From DATEOR01 sp046733475 (lineage in GTDB: Bacteria > Actinomycetota > Thermoleophilia > Gaiellales > Gaiellaceae), in the NCBI GenBank assembly GCA_046733475.1, contig JBKPPF010000055.1:1-64000 (forward strand): a stretch of DNA of 64,000 nt, read 5' to 3'. The translations under genes were made by a program, and so were the position numbers. Positions 35,522 to 43,276 of this stretch are shown here, one piece after another. Each line of letters starts with the position of its first letter. The stretch's first letter is position 1. The notes below the pieces were generated by a model. The model worked only from the letters and a program-made list of their open reading frames with translations, did no database searches and was not told where the DNA came from.

Positions 35522-35968
35522 ATGGCGATCACACCGCACATCGTGGTTCGCGACGCCGAGCGGGCCGTCGCCTTCTATCGGGAGGCCTTCGCCGCCGAGG
35601 AGCTTAGCCGGATCCCAACACCCGACGCGCGGCTGATGTCGGTGCAGCTGCGCATCAGCGATGGGCTGCTCCATTTGGCGGACGAGTTCCCGGAGGTGGG
35701 TGTCCTCGCACCGCCGTCCATCGGTGGCACGCCGGTCGTGCTGGCTCTGGAGGTTCTCGATGCCGAGGCGGTGTTCACCCAGGCGGTGGCGGCGGGCGCG
35801 ACCGTGCGTCAGCCGTTGCAGGAGGCCTTCTGGGGCGACCTGCATGGCCAGCTCGACGATCCCTTCGGGCACCGCTGGAACGTCAGCCAACATCTGCGGG
35901 ACGTGCCTCACGATGAGATCGTGGCTGCAGCCGCCCGTGCGTTCGCGCCGCCGCCGGCAGCCTCTTAG
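35522..35968 (+). CDS. VOC-superfamily (glyoxalase/bleomycin-resistance-like) protein
   Basis: 148 aa, two beta-alpha-beta-beta-beta modules. PHIVVRDAERAVAFYREAFAAEELSRI opens the first; VLDAEAVFTQAVAAGATVRQPLQEAFWGDLHGQLDDPFGHRWNVSQH forms the second. It resembles the PhnB-like branch, and the WGD...DPFGHRW pattern is typical. Metal-binding residues are not all evident, so it may be a binding protein or an enzyme. Standalone gene with its own ATG. Confidence 0.9.
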   Translation: MAITPHIVVRDAERAVAFYREAFAAEELSRIPTPDARLMSVQLRISDGLLHLADEFPEVGVLAPPSIGGTPVVLALEVLDAEAVFTQAVAAGATVRQPLQEAFWGDLHGQLDDPFGHRWNVSQHLRDVPHDEIVAAAARAFAPPPAAS

Positions 35969-36022
35969 GCATCCGCGCGAGCAGCCGTGCGACGCTTCGG
36001 AACTGGCGTCCGGAAAACCTTC

Positions 36023-36124
36023 TTATCGCCTATTGAAAACGAACCCCAAAATCAGGAGGACAAGAATGACGACCAGGATGATCCAGAGGATGCCGCCGAC
36101 CGCAAAAAGAACTGCCACAGGCAT
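36023..36124 (-). CDS. 33-aa hydrophobic membrane peptide
   Basis: A small ORF from ATG 36124 to TAA 36023 with a strong ribosome site (GGGAAGGGG, 5 nt upstream). The product starts MPVAVLFAVGGILW, continues as one hydrophobic helix and ends in NRR, so it is a single-pass peptide with a positive cytoplasmic end. It resembles the short lmo0937-type/DUF5670-like membrane proteins I recall, which are tied to envelope stress. The opposite strand gives only a charged, unlikely peptide. Confidence 0.7.
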   Translation of the reverse strand: MPVAVLFAVGGILWIILVVILVLLILGFVFNRR

Positions 36125-36254
36125 TCGCGCCCCTTCCCGTGAGTTTCGCTAGCTCTTGCCCGAAGCGACAGCCTGCAAACCGTCACAGCCCGCATGCTCG
36201 TCCGCCCGGTGCGCAGGTTCACACGCGCATTGGGCAGGGTAGAAACACGCGCTA

Positions 36255-37232
36255 ATGGCAGAGCAAAACGTCAGTACCGCCATACTCTTCGATCGCGATG
36301 GGGTCGAGCACCTCGAGAGTCTTTCGCAGCGGCCGAAACGGCTGAACGGCTCGAGGCTCCTGTGGGTGGACATCGATCGGCGCACACAGGCGAGCGCCGA
36401 CGAGGTGGCCGAAGCGTTCGACCTCGAGGAGACGACCCGGAGACGACTTGCCTCCTCCGAGGGGCGGTCCGTCTTTGTCGACGAACGCCGATACATCCAC
36501 GTCACGACCTACTCGCCTTGCAACGAGGAGGGGCGGGAAACCGAGCTCACTGCGCTGGAGTGTGTGGTCGGTAAGAACTGGGTCATCACTGCCCATGACC
36601 GCTCCTTGGACGTGCTGGAGGAGTTCGCCAATCGTGTCTCGGGCTCGGGGGACACCGGCAGCCTGGATGGCCCGGCCTTTCTGGCCACGCTCCTGGAGTG
36701 GGTCTTGGGCGCTTACTCACAGGCATTCGAGCGGCTCGAGCAGCGCCTGGAGGAGTTCGACGTTCATGCGATGCGAGGACACGGCCATGACGAGGACATC
36801 GAAACACTCGTGGAGATGAGACAGCAGGTTGGCGAGCTACGGCGAGCGCTCGCCGCCCATCGCTCCGCCCTGACCGCCCTCACGCATCCTGAGTTGGAGG
36901 CGCTCGGAAACGACGCTTCCGGAGAGCGTTTTCAGTCCCTCTTGCTGCGATTCGAATCCACCGTTCAGGAGGCCCGAGACGCACGCGAATCCACCGTCGG
37001 GTCCTTTGATGTGCTCATCGCTCGCACGGGTCACCGAACGAATCACATCATGAAGGTGCTCACGCTGACGTCCGTGATCCTCCTTCCTGGCGCGCTCATC
37101 GCCGGCGTGATGGGGATGAACTTCAAGGTCGGTGTCTTCGAAGACAGCTGGATGTTCTACGTCGTCGTTGCACTGATCCTCGCGCTCGCCCCTCTGACGG
37201 TGGCGATTGCGAAGATGCGCGACTGGATCTAG
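36255..37232 (+). CDS. CorA-family divalent-cation transporter
   Basis: 325 aa. The N-terminal cytoplasmic alpha/beta domain and long helices (about 150-260) lead to two C-terminal membrane helices. The first ends in the signature VMGMNFKVGVFED (GMN motif near residue 287), the selectivity loop for hexahydrated magnesium. The cytoplasmic tail KMRDWI is typical. Functions as a pentamer for Mg, Co or Zn. Standalone gene; no riboswitch is evident in the short leader. Confidence 0.93.
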   Translation: MAEQNVSTAILFDRDGVEHLESLSQRPKRLNGSRLLWVDIDRRTQASADEVAEAFDLEETTRRRLASSEGRSVFVDERRYIHVTTYSPCNEEGRETELTALECVVGKNWVITAHDRSLDVLEEFANRVSGSGDTGSLDGPAFLATLLEWVLGAYSQAFERLEQRLEEFDVHAMRGHGHDEDIETLVEMRQQVGELRRALAAHRSALTALTHPELEALGNDASGERFQSLLLRFESTVQEARDARESTVGSFDVLIARTGHRTNHIMKVLTLTSVILLPGALIAGVMGMNFKVGVFEDSWMFYVVVALILALAPLTVAIAKMRDWI

Positions 37233-37362
37233 CTCCGAACCGCTTTCTCTGACCTAGACGGGCCTCCTAGGCCGCCGGCGTCGTGTCGCTTTCCTCAGAC
37301 CTTCCGCTCGAGCAGCCGAGCGAGACGTCGCGCAGTAGCTTGCGGGGCGAGCAAGGCCGAAC

Positions 37363-37755
37363 TCACTCTGCCTGACCGGCTTGCCAGTGGAACTCCTCCC
37401 GCGCGAGCACCGGAGTGCGCTGAAGTAGCGGTGCCCAGACGCCAAAGGCCGCCGACAGGGCCGGGTCGTTGACGAGCTCGCGGACGAGTCCTTCGATTCC
37501 CTGACCCTCGAACACGAAGACCACGGCCTCCTCCGCTAGATAGACGCTATGGCGCCGAAACCCAGCTAATCGAAGCCCGTAAGGCGCCCCTTTGGCGATG
37601 ATCTCGGCTGCTCGCGTCCGAGAGCCTGGAACGAGCGTTGCAACGACCGCCACGCGTTCGTTCTCGTCCCCGGACTTCCCACCGAGGAGCCGCCCGATTA
37701 CGGCGCGTAGAGGCTTCCTTGGCGAGCGTCGGCGGTTATCGAGGGCCGTTGGCAT
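37363..37755 (-). CDS. Conserved hypothetical protein
   Basis: 130 aa, function unknown. After a basic N-terminal 30 residues comes a small alpha/beta domain: RVAVVATLVPGSRTRAAEIIAKGAPYGLRLAGFRRHSVYLAEEAVVFVFEG, then LVRELVNDPALSAAFGVWAPLLQRTPVLAREEFHW. I recall the same layout in small actinobacterial hypotheticals; it looks like a dimeric ferredoxin-like (ABM-like) barrel with two halves. ATG start, with possible inner GTG starts. Divergent from the next gene. Confidence 0.75.
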   Translation of the reverse strand: MPTALDNRRRSPRKPLRAVIGRLLGGKSGDENERVAVVATLVPGSRTRAAEIIAKGAPYGLRLAGFRRHSVYLAEEAVVFVFEGQGIEGLVRELVNDPALSAAFGVWAPLLQRTPVLAREEFHWQAGQAE

Positions 37756-37855
37756 AGGTGAGTTCTACGTCTCGTTCGCCCCGCGAACAAGTGTCTCGGC
37801 GAGCCGTGTGTCCGCCGAACGGTTGCTCGGAAGCTCTCCCGGTAACAATCCCGCG

Positions 37856-38206
37856 GTGGCCAAGTACACCGTCAACAAGCACGCAGTCGAGAAAGCGAAA
37901 CAACTAATCGCCGGCCGGCAGTACGTCCTTGACAGCGACTGGGGCGACGTGCAGCCGAACGCAGCAGCCGAAAACGCCTACCTCGAATCCCACTCGTGGG
38001 ACGAGTACGGGGAGTGGCATCTAGGACTCACAGAAGGTTCAGCAGACGACACAAAGGCCCGCCACGCATTCGTCTATGGCGACTTCCGCCGTCTGCACCG
38101 GACGGGGATCATCGCCTGCCATTACCGCGCGGCGGAATGGCGTCACAAAGAGATCGAGCTCGCAGCCCATGAGCTCTTGCAGTTGCTGGACGAGACGAGC
38201 GCTTGA
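37856..38206 (+). CDS. Conserved hypothetical protein
   Basis: 116 aa from GTG 37856, just after the upstream frame loses its natural composition. The sequence KYTVNKHAVEKAKQLIAGRQYVLDSDWGDVQP... SWDEYGEWHLGLTEGSADDTKARHAFVYGDFRRLHRTGIIACHYRAAEWRHKEIELAAHELLQ belongs to a well-conserved small family in actinobacteria, as I recall, without a known role. Rich in Trp, His and Tyr; no membrane segment. Confidence 0.82.
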   Translation: MAKYTVNKHAVEKAKQLIAGRQYVLDSDWGDVQPNAAAENAYLESHSWDEYGEWHLGLTEGSADDTKARHAFVYGDFRRLHRTGIIACHYRAAEWRHKEIELAAHELLQLLDETSA

Positions 38207-38286
38207 CCTCGGCGAACGTCGCTCACGCGCGCCCCCACCGGACTAATGGCCTCATCGGTCCGCTCGCCGAGAAAGGAGTGCGTCCC

Positions 38287-38882
38287 CTAGCCGAAGCGGA
38301 AGGATTCAGCGGACCGCTTGAAGGTGTCCGCGTACTCGTCCATTCTCTCCTTCAGGGCCGAGTAGGTGAGCACGTAGCCGCGCCCGGGCGAGAAGAGCAG
38401 GTACTGGTCAGCGACCGCCGACCCCTCGGCACCAGGGATCACCCACGTGATGTGGAGCGCATGGCGGCCGCCGGGAAGCTCGAGCTCCTCCTGCGGGGGG
38501 CTTTTCCGATCCCGTCCTCGACCTGCGCCACGTTGAGGTCGTAGAACTGCTGCTCGCTGGCGTCGTCCGGGAGCGCAAAGACGGCGACATTGACGTTTGC
38601 GGCGAAGCCGTTATTCGCGTCGGGATCATAGGCAATCAGCTTGATGACAGAGCGAGGATCCCCGAGCTGGTCGACCGCATCTGCGAGCGTCGGGTTCTCC
38701 TGGCGGAGCCGATCAGCGCTTTCCTCGTCGAGGAGCTCATCGACGCTCCCGATCTCCCAGTCGTCCGGAACCGCGATTGAGAAGTTCTGCGAGTCGACCG
38801 TGAAGGTCGTGAAGCCGTTCGAGCTCGCGCCTTTCTGAGCCGCCGTCTCTGCCGACTCAGCTGTATACCTCGGCGGAGCCCG
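38287..38882 (-). pseudogene. Frameshifted, N-terminally truncated hypothetical protein
   Basis: The first part reads GFTTFTVDSQNFSIAVPDDW... VNVAVFALPDDASEQQFYDLNVAQVEDGIGK. It then goes off frame at an A4/C6 tract (G-run at 38495-38500) and stops. The minus-one frame continues the same kind of protein: ELELPGGRHALHITWV... DQYLLFSPGRGYVLTYSALKERMDEYADTFKRSAESFRFG. Together they form a PsbP/DUF1795-like domain. There is also no start codon after the in-frame stop at 38883-38885. Either a real decayed gene or a base error in the homopolymer. Confidence 0.65.
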
Positions 38883-39254
38883 TCAAAAACGCCGCTGGGA
38901 ATGCCGCCCCCAGGGTAGCCCTCTCCCGGAATGCCAGTGAGGCTGGAGGGCTGGCGGGCCGCCTTGGATCGAGACCACACCGGGACACACTGAGACGGCA
39001 TATCACGGCCTAGACGACGGGGACGAACCGCATGGTTGAGCAAACCCGCATGGCTTCAAGGCCCTCAGCATTTCTGCGCCAAAGAAACAAGGTCGCTCTT
39101 TGCGAATGTTTTCGCCCACGGCGTTCTTGACCGCCGGCGAAGCAGGCCAGTACGCTGCGCGAGCCAGATCCGGTAAGCCCTCGGGCTCGCCGGATTTGGC
39201 GTTTTTAAGGACACGTACACTGCGGCGTACCCAGACGAACGAGGAGGAGCCCTC
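38883..39254. other. 372-bp region without a convincing gene
   Basis: Between the broken gene and the 57-aa gene. Open frames on both strands are Arg/Ser/Pro-rich and look non-coding. The 5' end of the broken gene may once have lain here. It contains the hairpin at 39168-39195 and a good ribosome site just before 39255. Confidence 0.5.
39168..39195 (+). terminator. Stem-loop followed by T-tract
   Basis: Arms ATCCGG/CCGGAT enclose a second stem AGCCC/GGGCT with a 2-nt nominal loop, followed by TTTGGCGTTTTT. It has terminator form in the rightward direction, although no rightward gene precedes it. It might end a short untranslated RNA or be a leader attenuator of the 57-aa gene 59 nt downstream. 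Confidence 0.45.
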
Positions 39255-39428
39255 ATGGGTTGGCTGGACAAGCTGCTGGGCCGCGACAAAGACGACGCAA
39301 GCGAGCCCGCCGGTCCCTCCACGAGCGTGGAGAGCGACCTGGATGCCGCCGGCGCGGCCGACGATCCCGACCCGCACGCGGGGCATGATCACCCGCCCGG
39401 CGAGCACCCGCACGAAGAGCATCCGTAG
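39255..39428 (+). CDS. 57-aa acidic His/Asp-rich peptide
   Basis: ATG at 39255 follows an excellent ribosome site (GAGGAGGAG, 4 nt upstream). The product starts MGWLDKLLGRDKDD, a short amphipathic helix, then a Ser/Ala/Asp linker. It ends in a His-rich tail (PHAGHDHPPGEHPHEEHP) that could bind zinc, nickel or cobalt. An intrinsic terminator lies directly after the stop, so it is a monocistronic small gene. No family recalled. Confidence 0.78.
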   Translation: MGWLDKLLGRDKDDASEPAGPSTSVESDLDAAGAADDPDPHAGHDHPPGEHPHEEHP

Positions 39429-39431
39429 GTA

Positions 39432-39457
39432 AAGAGGCGGCTTTCGGGCCGCCTCTT
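39432..39457 (+). terminator. Intrinsic terminator after the 57-aa gene
   Basis: Perfect 10-bp stem AAGAGGCGGC / GCCGCCTCTT with a 6-nt loop TTTCGG, followed by CTCTTCCC. It starts 4 nt after the stop codon of the 57-aa gene. Confidence 0.88.
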
Positions 39458-39473
39458 CTCTTCCCTGGCGGAT

Positions 39474-40568
39474 GTGCCATCCGACGCGGTCTCTAGCGTG
39501 CGTCGGTCCATGATCGTGCTTGTCGCCATCCTTGTTCTGGCCGCCGTAGCTGCGCTCGCCGCCTGGCTCAAGAAAGAGCTCACCGACCTGCGCGCGGCCT
39601 CCGGCCAGCAGCTCTCCGCCCAGCTCTCCGAGCGCAACGCGGACGTCGACCGGCGCCTCGCGAACGTCGTCGAGACGATGGACCGCCGGCTCGGCGACTT
39701 CGACCGGCGGGTCGACCACCGCCTCGAGAGCGCGGCCCGCGCGGCAACGGCGATCCATCAGCAGCTTGGGAAGATCGGCGAGACGAACACGCAGATGCTC
39801 GACCGCGCGAAAGACCTCGCGCGCCTCGAGCAGGCGCTCCGTCCGCCGAAGGCGCGGGGCGGTTTCGGCGAGCTACTCCTGGGCAACCTGCTCGCCGATA
39901 CCTTCCCCCGTGACAAGTACGAGCTTCAGTACGGCTTCCGAAGCGGCGAGCGGGTCGATGCCGTCATCCGACTCGACCGTTCGCTCGTGCCCGTCGACGC
40001 CAAGTTCCCGCTGGACAACTTCAACCGGCTGATCGAGGCCGAGGACGATACCGCGCGCGATCAGCACGCGAAGCAGTTCGTGCGCGACGTTAAGGTGCAC
40101 GTCGACGCGATCGCGGACAAGTACATTCGCCCGGACGAAGGCACGTACGAGTTCGCGCTCATGTACCTGCCGGCCGAGGCCGTCTACTACGAGCTCGTGT
40201 GCAACCGACTCGGCGGCGAGACGGGGCCGCTCGGCTACGCGCTCGAGCGCAAGGTCATCCCGGTCTCCCCGTCGACACTGCACGCATACCTTCTCGTGAT
40301 CCTCCTCGGCTTCAAGGGCCTGCAGATCGAGGAGCACGCCAAGGAGGTCATGGCGTACTGCGCCCAGCTCGGCAAGGACTTCTCACGCTTCAAGGACGAT
40401 TTCGAGCTCGTCGGCACGCACATCGGCCGCGCCCAGTCGAAGTACACCGAGGCCGAGAAGCGCCTCGGCCGCTTCGAGACCAAGCTCGAACGGGCTGCCG
40501 ACACCGAGCTCGAGCCTCCCGAGACGGAGGCCGTGCAGGAGCTTCCGCGCGCGCTCGATGCAGCCTAG
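39474..40568 (+). CDS. rmuC: DNA recombination protein RmuC
   Basis: 364 aa. An N-terminal membrane helix (about 13-31) is followed by a coiled coil (about 32-115) and the RmuC nuclease-like domain. RGGFGELLLGNLLADTFPRDKYELQYGF, VDAVIRLDRSLVPVDAKFPLDNFNRLIEA (PD-(D/E)XK core D...D-x-K) and PAEAVYYELV are diagnostic. It limits DNA inversions at short repeats in E. coli. GTG 39474 is the longest start; ATG 39510 directly before the membrane helix is an alternative. Confidence 0.93.
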   Translation: MPSDAVSSVRRSMIVLVAILVLAAVAALAAWLKKELTDLRAASGQQLSAQLSERNADVDRRLANVVETMDRRLGDFDRRVDHRLESAARAATAIHQQLGKIGETNTQMLDRAKDLARLEQALRPPKARGGFGELLLGNLLADTFPRDKYELQYGFRSGERVDAVIRLDRSLVPVDAKFPLDNFNRLIEAEDDTARDQHAKQFVRDVKVHVDAIADKYIRPDEGTYEFALMYLPAEAVYYELVCNRLGGETGPLGYALERKVIPVSPSTLHAYLLVILLGFKGLQIEEHAKEVMAYCAQLGKDFSRFKDDFELVGTHIGRAQSKYTEAEKRLGRFETKLERAADTELEPPETEAVQELPRALDAA

Positions 40569-40575
40569 GGACGGT

Positions 40576-41718
40576 CTAGTACCGAAGAAGCGCACCGATG
40601 CCCTCGACAGGTCGCAGGTCGTCTCGGTGCCGCACGGCCCAGACTCGCCCGCCGTGCACGAGGGTCTGGTGGACGGCGAGGTCGAGCCCGTTGCTCGAAG
40701 CCTCCATGCTCGTGCCGTCGAGCGGACAGTTCCCGCCACCGAGGGCGACCCTGCCGCAGCGAGGACAGCGGAAGGCGTCGCGATCGACGCCTTCCTGGAA
40801 GAGCAAGAGCTCGACCCGCGCGTCTGACGCGGCCTCGAGCGTCTGCTCCCAGCCCGCAGCGGCCCGGCCGTCTCGCCCCACTTCTTCCTCCCAGCGAGCC
40901 ACGACCTCGGTCTCTTTCTCGGCCCGGTAGCGGTCGAGCACGGGGGCGGCGAGCTGGAGCAGCTCCGCCGGACTCGCATGGGCCTCGGCGGACGTCCAGC
41001 CAACGACCGCGGCAGAAGCGTCGTGTGAGAGGAGATCCTCGAAATCGGCGCGGGCCTCCTCCGAGGAGATGACCACGACCTGGATGTTGTGCAACCGGCG
41101 CACCAGCCGGTCGAGCGCGTCGGAGACCTCCTGTAGATGCTCGCGAACCTTCGTCTCGATGTGGCGTTGGTAGCGCGACTGCGACCAGCCCCCCTGATCG
41201 TGCCGGCCCGGCTGCTCCTCGGTGTGGTCGGCAAGATCCTGGAGCCTGCCTCCGTGCAGTCGGTAAAAGTGCCCGCGCTCGCGACCGACCACGACGACGA
41301 GGGCGCCCTCCCCGCGCCCGAGGAGCGGCACGAGCGGAGCGAGATAGAGCGTTCGCCCCACGTTGACCTCGTCAGGAACGGCTTCCGTGAGGGGAAGCGT
41401 CCGCCAGATGTTGTCGAGCCCGGAGGAGAAGATCGCGAGCCCGTGCGCGCCGTCCCGCTCGAACTCGCTTTCGTAGAAGAGGCGGATCCGCTCGAAATCC
41501 GCCCTGAGCCCGACGCGCTGGTCGTGCGTCATGTCACGCCGGTTGGCGCCGTCCCCCTTCGCGGCTTCGTCGAGAAGGGAATTGAGTCTCGTGACGGCGT
41601 CCCCGGGAGTCGGCGTCACCTTCGGGTCGAGATCCAGATACAGGCTGATCGCGCAGCCCTTCTCGGCCTCGAAGCCCGCCAGGTCGCGGAGTTCATCCCA
41701 GGTGATCGTGCGTGCCAT
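40576..41718 (-). CDS. baeRF10-type eRF1-like protein
   Basis: 380 aa. The central region LAPLVPLLGRGEGALVVVVGRERGHFYRLHGGRLQDLADHTEE and the following helix-rich QSRYQRHIETKVREHLQEVSDALDRLVRR match bacterial relatives of archaeal/eukaryotic release-factor domains (baeRF family 10, Rv2629-like). A C-terminal zinc-ribbon-like piece (CPRCGRVALGGGNCPLDGT) is present. These are linked to ribosome rescue or stress, but proof is thin. Start at ATG 41718; the longer frame adds ten unlikely residues. Divergent from trxB. Confidence 0.88.
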   Translation of the reverse strand: MARTITWDELRDLAGFEAEKGCAISLYLDLDPKVTPTPGDAVTRLNSLLDEAAKGDGANRRDMTHDQRVGLRADFERIRLFYESEFERDGAHGLAIFSSGLDNIWRTLPLTEAVPDEVNVGRTLYLAPLVPLLGRGEGALVVVVGRERGHFYRLHGGRLQDLADHTEEQPGRHDQGGWSQSRYQRHIETKVREHLQEVSDALDRLVRRLHNIQVVVISSEEARADFEDLLSHDASAAVVGWTSAEAHASPAELLQLAAPVLDRYRAEKETEVVARWEEEVGRDGRAAAGWEQTLEAASDARVELLLFQEGVDRDAFRCPRCGRVALGGGNCPLDGTSMEASSNGLDLAVHQTLVHGGRVWAVRHRDDLRPVEGIGALLRY

Positions 41719-41753
41719 CAGGTTCCAGCAGTACGTTTCCTCGGGCACCGCAA

Positions 41754-41759
41754 ACTATA
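41754..41759 (-). promoter_or_regulatory. Possible -10 element (TATAGT) of the baeRF10 gene
   Basis: On the minus strand TATAGT lies 35 nt before the ATG at 41718, a normal distance for a -10 box with a short leader. No convincing -35 box is seen at 16-18 nt, so support is modest. Confidence 0.3.
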
Positions 41760-41804
41760 CGAGAGGAACAATCGGCTCCTTAAGGGCGTTTACTACGTAG
41801 AAGC

Positions 41805-42809
41805 ATGAATTCTGTCGACGGAAAGGACGCAGCGAACGTGAGCGACGTGCGCGAAGTGATCATCATCGGCGGAGGCCCCGCCGGCTACACCGCGGCCCTC
41901 TATGCCGCGCGGGCGAACTTGAACCCGCTCGTCATCGAAGGCTTCGCGTGGGGCGGCCAGCTGATGATCACGAGCGACGTGGAGAACTATCCTGGGTATC
42001 CGGACGGGATCCTCGGGCCCGAGATGATGCAGGACTTCCGCAAGCAGGCGGAGCGCTTCGGCACCGAGTTCATCACCGACGACGTGACGAGAGTCGATTT
42101 CTCGGAGCGCCCGTTCGGCCTCTGGGTCGGGGACACCGAGTACCGAGCCGAGTCGGTCATCGTCGCCACCGGCGCGAACGCACGTCAGCTCGGTCTCGAG
42201 TCCGAGAAGACCCTGCAGGGGCGCGGTGTCTCCTACTGCGCCGTCTGCGACGCCGCGTTCTTCAAGGAGCGCGAGGTGGTCGTGGTCGGCGGCGGCGACT
42301 CTGCCATGGAGGAGGCGACCTTCCTCGCCAAGTTCGCGCCCAAGGTGACTGTCGTCCACCGACGGGAGTCCTTCCGCGCGTCTCCTATCATGATCGACCG
42401 CGCCCGCTCGAACGACCGCATCGAGTTCGTCCTCGACTCCGTCGTCGAGGAGGTGCTCGGCACCGAAGACGGCTGCGTGACCGGCGTTCTGATTCGCAAC
42501 GTGAAGACCGGCGAGGAGACGGAGCTCAAGACCGACGGGCTTTTCGTCGCCATCGGGCACGACCCGAGCACCGCGCTCTTCCGCGGGCAGCTCGACATGG
42601 ACGAGGCCGGCTACATCGTCACGAAGGGTCGGTCGACGGAGACGAACATCCCGGGCGTCTTCGCGGCCGGCGACGTCCAGGACCACGTCTACCGGCAGGC
42701 GGTCACGGCGGCCGGGTCGGGCACGATGGCGGCGCTCGACGCAGAGCGCTGGCTGGCCGCCCAGCATGGGCAGCCCGAGGCTGCGCTCGCGACGCCGCGC
42801 AACTGGTAG
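41805..42809 (+). CDS. trxB: Thioredoxin reductase
   Basis: 334 aa flavoenzyme transferring electrons from NADPH to thioredoxin. IIIGGGPAGYTAALYAARA (about 20-38) binds FAD; CAVCDAAFF carries the redox disulfide Cys145/Cys148; VVVVGGGDSAMEEATFLAKFA and VVHRRESFRAS (Arg pair for NADPH) form the second site. VFAAGDVQDHVYRQAVTAAGSG closes the FAD site. Start at ATG 41805, or GTG 41839-41841 nearer the usual family start. No thioredoxin gene follows; a PAS/zinc-ribbon gene does. Confidence 0.95.
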   Translation: MNSVDGKDAANVSDVREVIIIGGGPAGYTAALYAARANLNPLVIEGFAWGGQLMITSDVENYPGYPDGILGPEMMQDFRKQAERFGTEFITDDVTRVDFSERPFGLWVGDTEYRAESVIVATGANARQLGLESEKTLQGRGVSYCAVCDAAFFKEREVVVVGGGDSAMEEATFLAKFAPKVTVVHRRESFRASPIMIDRARSNDRIEFVLDSVVEEVLGTEDGCVTGVLIRNVKTGEETELKTDGLFVAIGHDPSTALFRGQLDMDEAGYIVTKGRSTETNIPGVFAAGDVQDHVYRQAVTAAGSGTMAALDAERWLAAQHGQPEAALATPRNW

Positions 42810-42821
42810 TCCTTCCGGGAC

Positions 42822-43271
42822 GTGCCCTACTTCATCTGCCCCAACTGCCGGCGCAGGTCGATCGACCACGACCGCCGTGAGGACCTCACGAATGAGGCGG
42901 TCGGCTGCGCGCACTGCGGCTTCGGTTTCCTCTTCGAGCTGCTCGACGACTACTACCCTGCGCCGGGCACGGGATTCGTCGTCTGCGACCAGGACCGGCG
43001 AATTCTCGCCGCCGGCCAGGGCGTCTTCGAGCTTACGGGCTATCGCGAGCAGGAGCTCCTCGGCCGCGACGTCACCGAGGCGTTGTCGATCCAGACGCGA
43101 AACGGCGACGCCGATCCGGCGGAGGTCGCCGTTGAGTGGGGCGTGCGGCAGCTCGGAAAGAAGATCTCCGTCAAGACGCGCTCAGGCGTGACCAAGGAGA
43201 TCACGGCCGACTACTTCCCGGCCTATGACGAAGACGGCGGCCTCCTCGTCGCGCTGATTCCCAAGGCCTAG
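42822..43271 (+). CDS. Zinc-ribbon plus PAS-domain protein
   Basis: 149 aa. The N-terminal CPNCRRRSIDHDRREDL... VGCAHCGFGFLFELLDDYY is a C-x2-C...C-x2-C zinc ribbon (residues 6-35). It is followed by a PAS domain (about 48-149: GFVVCDQDRRILAAGQGVFELTGYREQELLGRDVTEAL). No output domain, so it may be a sensor adaptor. It begins 12 nt after trxB and is probably co-transcribed; zinc-thiolate plus PAS next to trxB hints at redox sensing, which is inference. GTG start. Confidence 0.85.
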   Translation: MPYFICPNCRRRSIDHDRREDLTNEAVGCAHCGFGFLFELLDDYYPAPGTGFVVCDQDRRILAAGQGVFELTGYREQELLGRDVTEALSIQTRNGDADPAEVAVEWGVRQLGKKISVKTRSGVTKEITADYFPAYDEDGGLLVALIPKA

Positions 43272-43276
43272 GCGGC

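Noticed and set aside
37261..37273. Small hairpin GGCCT-CCT-AGGCC after corA as a terminator
   Set aside because: Only five base pairs and no T-tract; chance is likely in GC-rich DNA.
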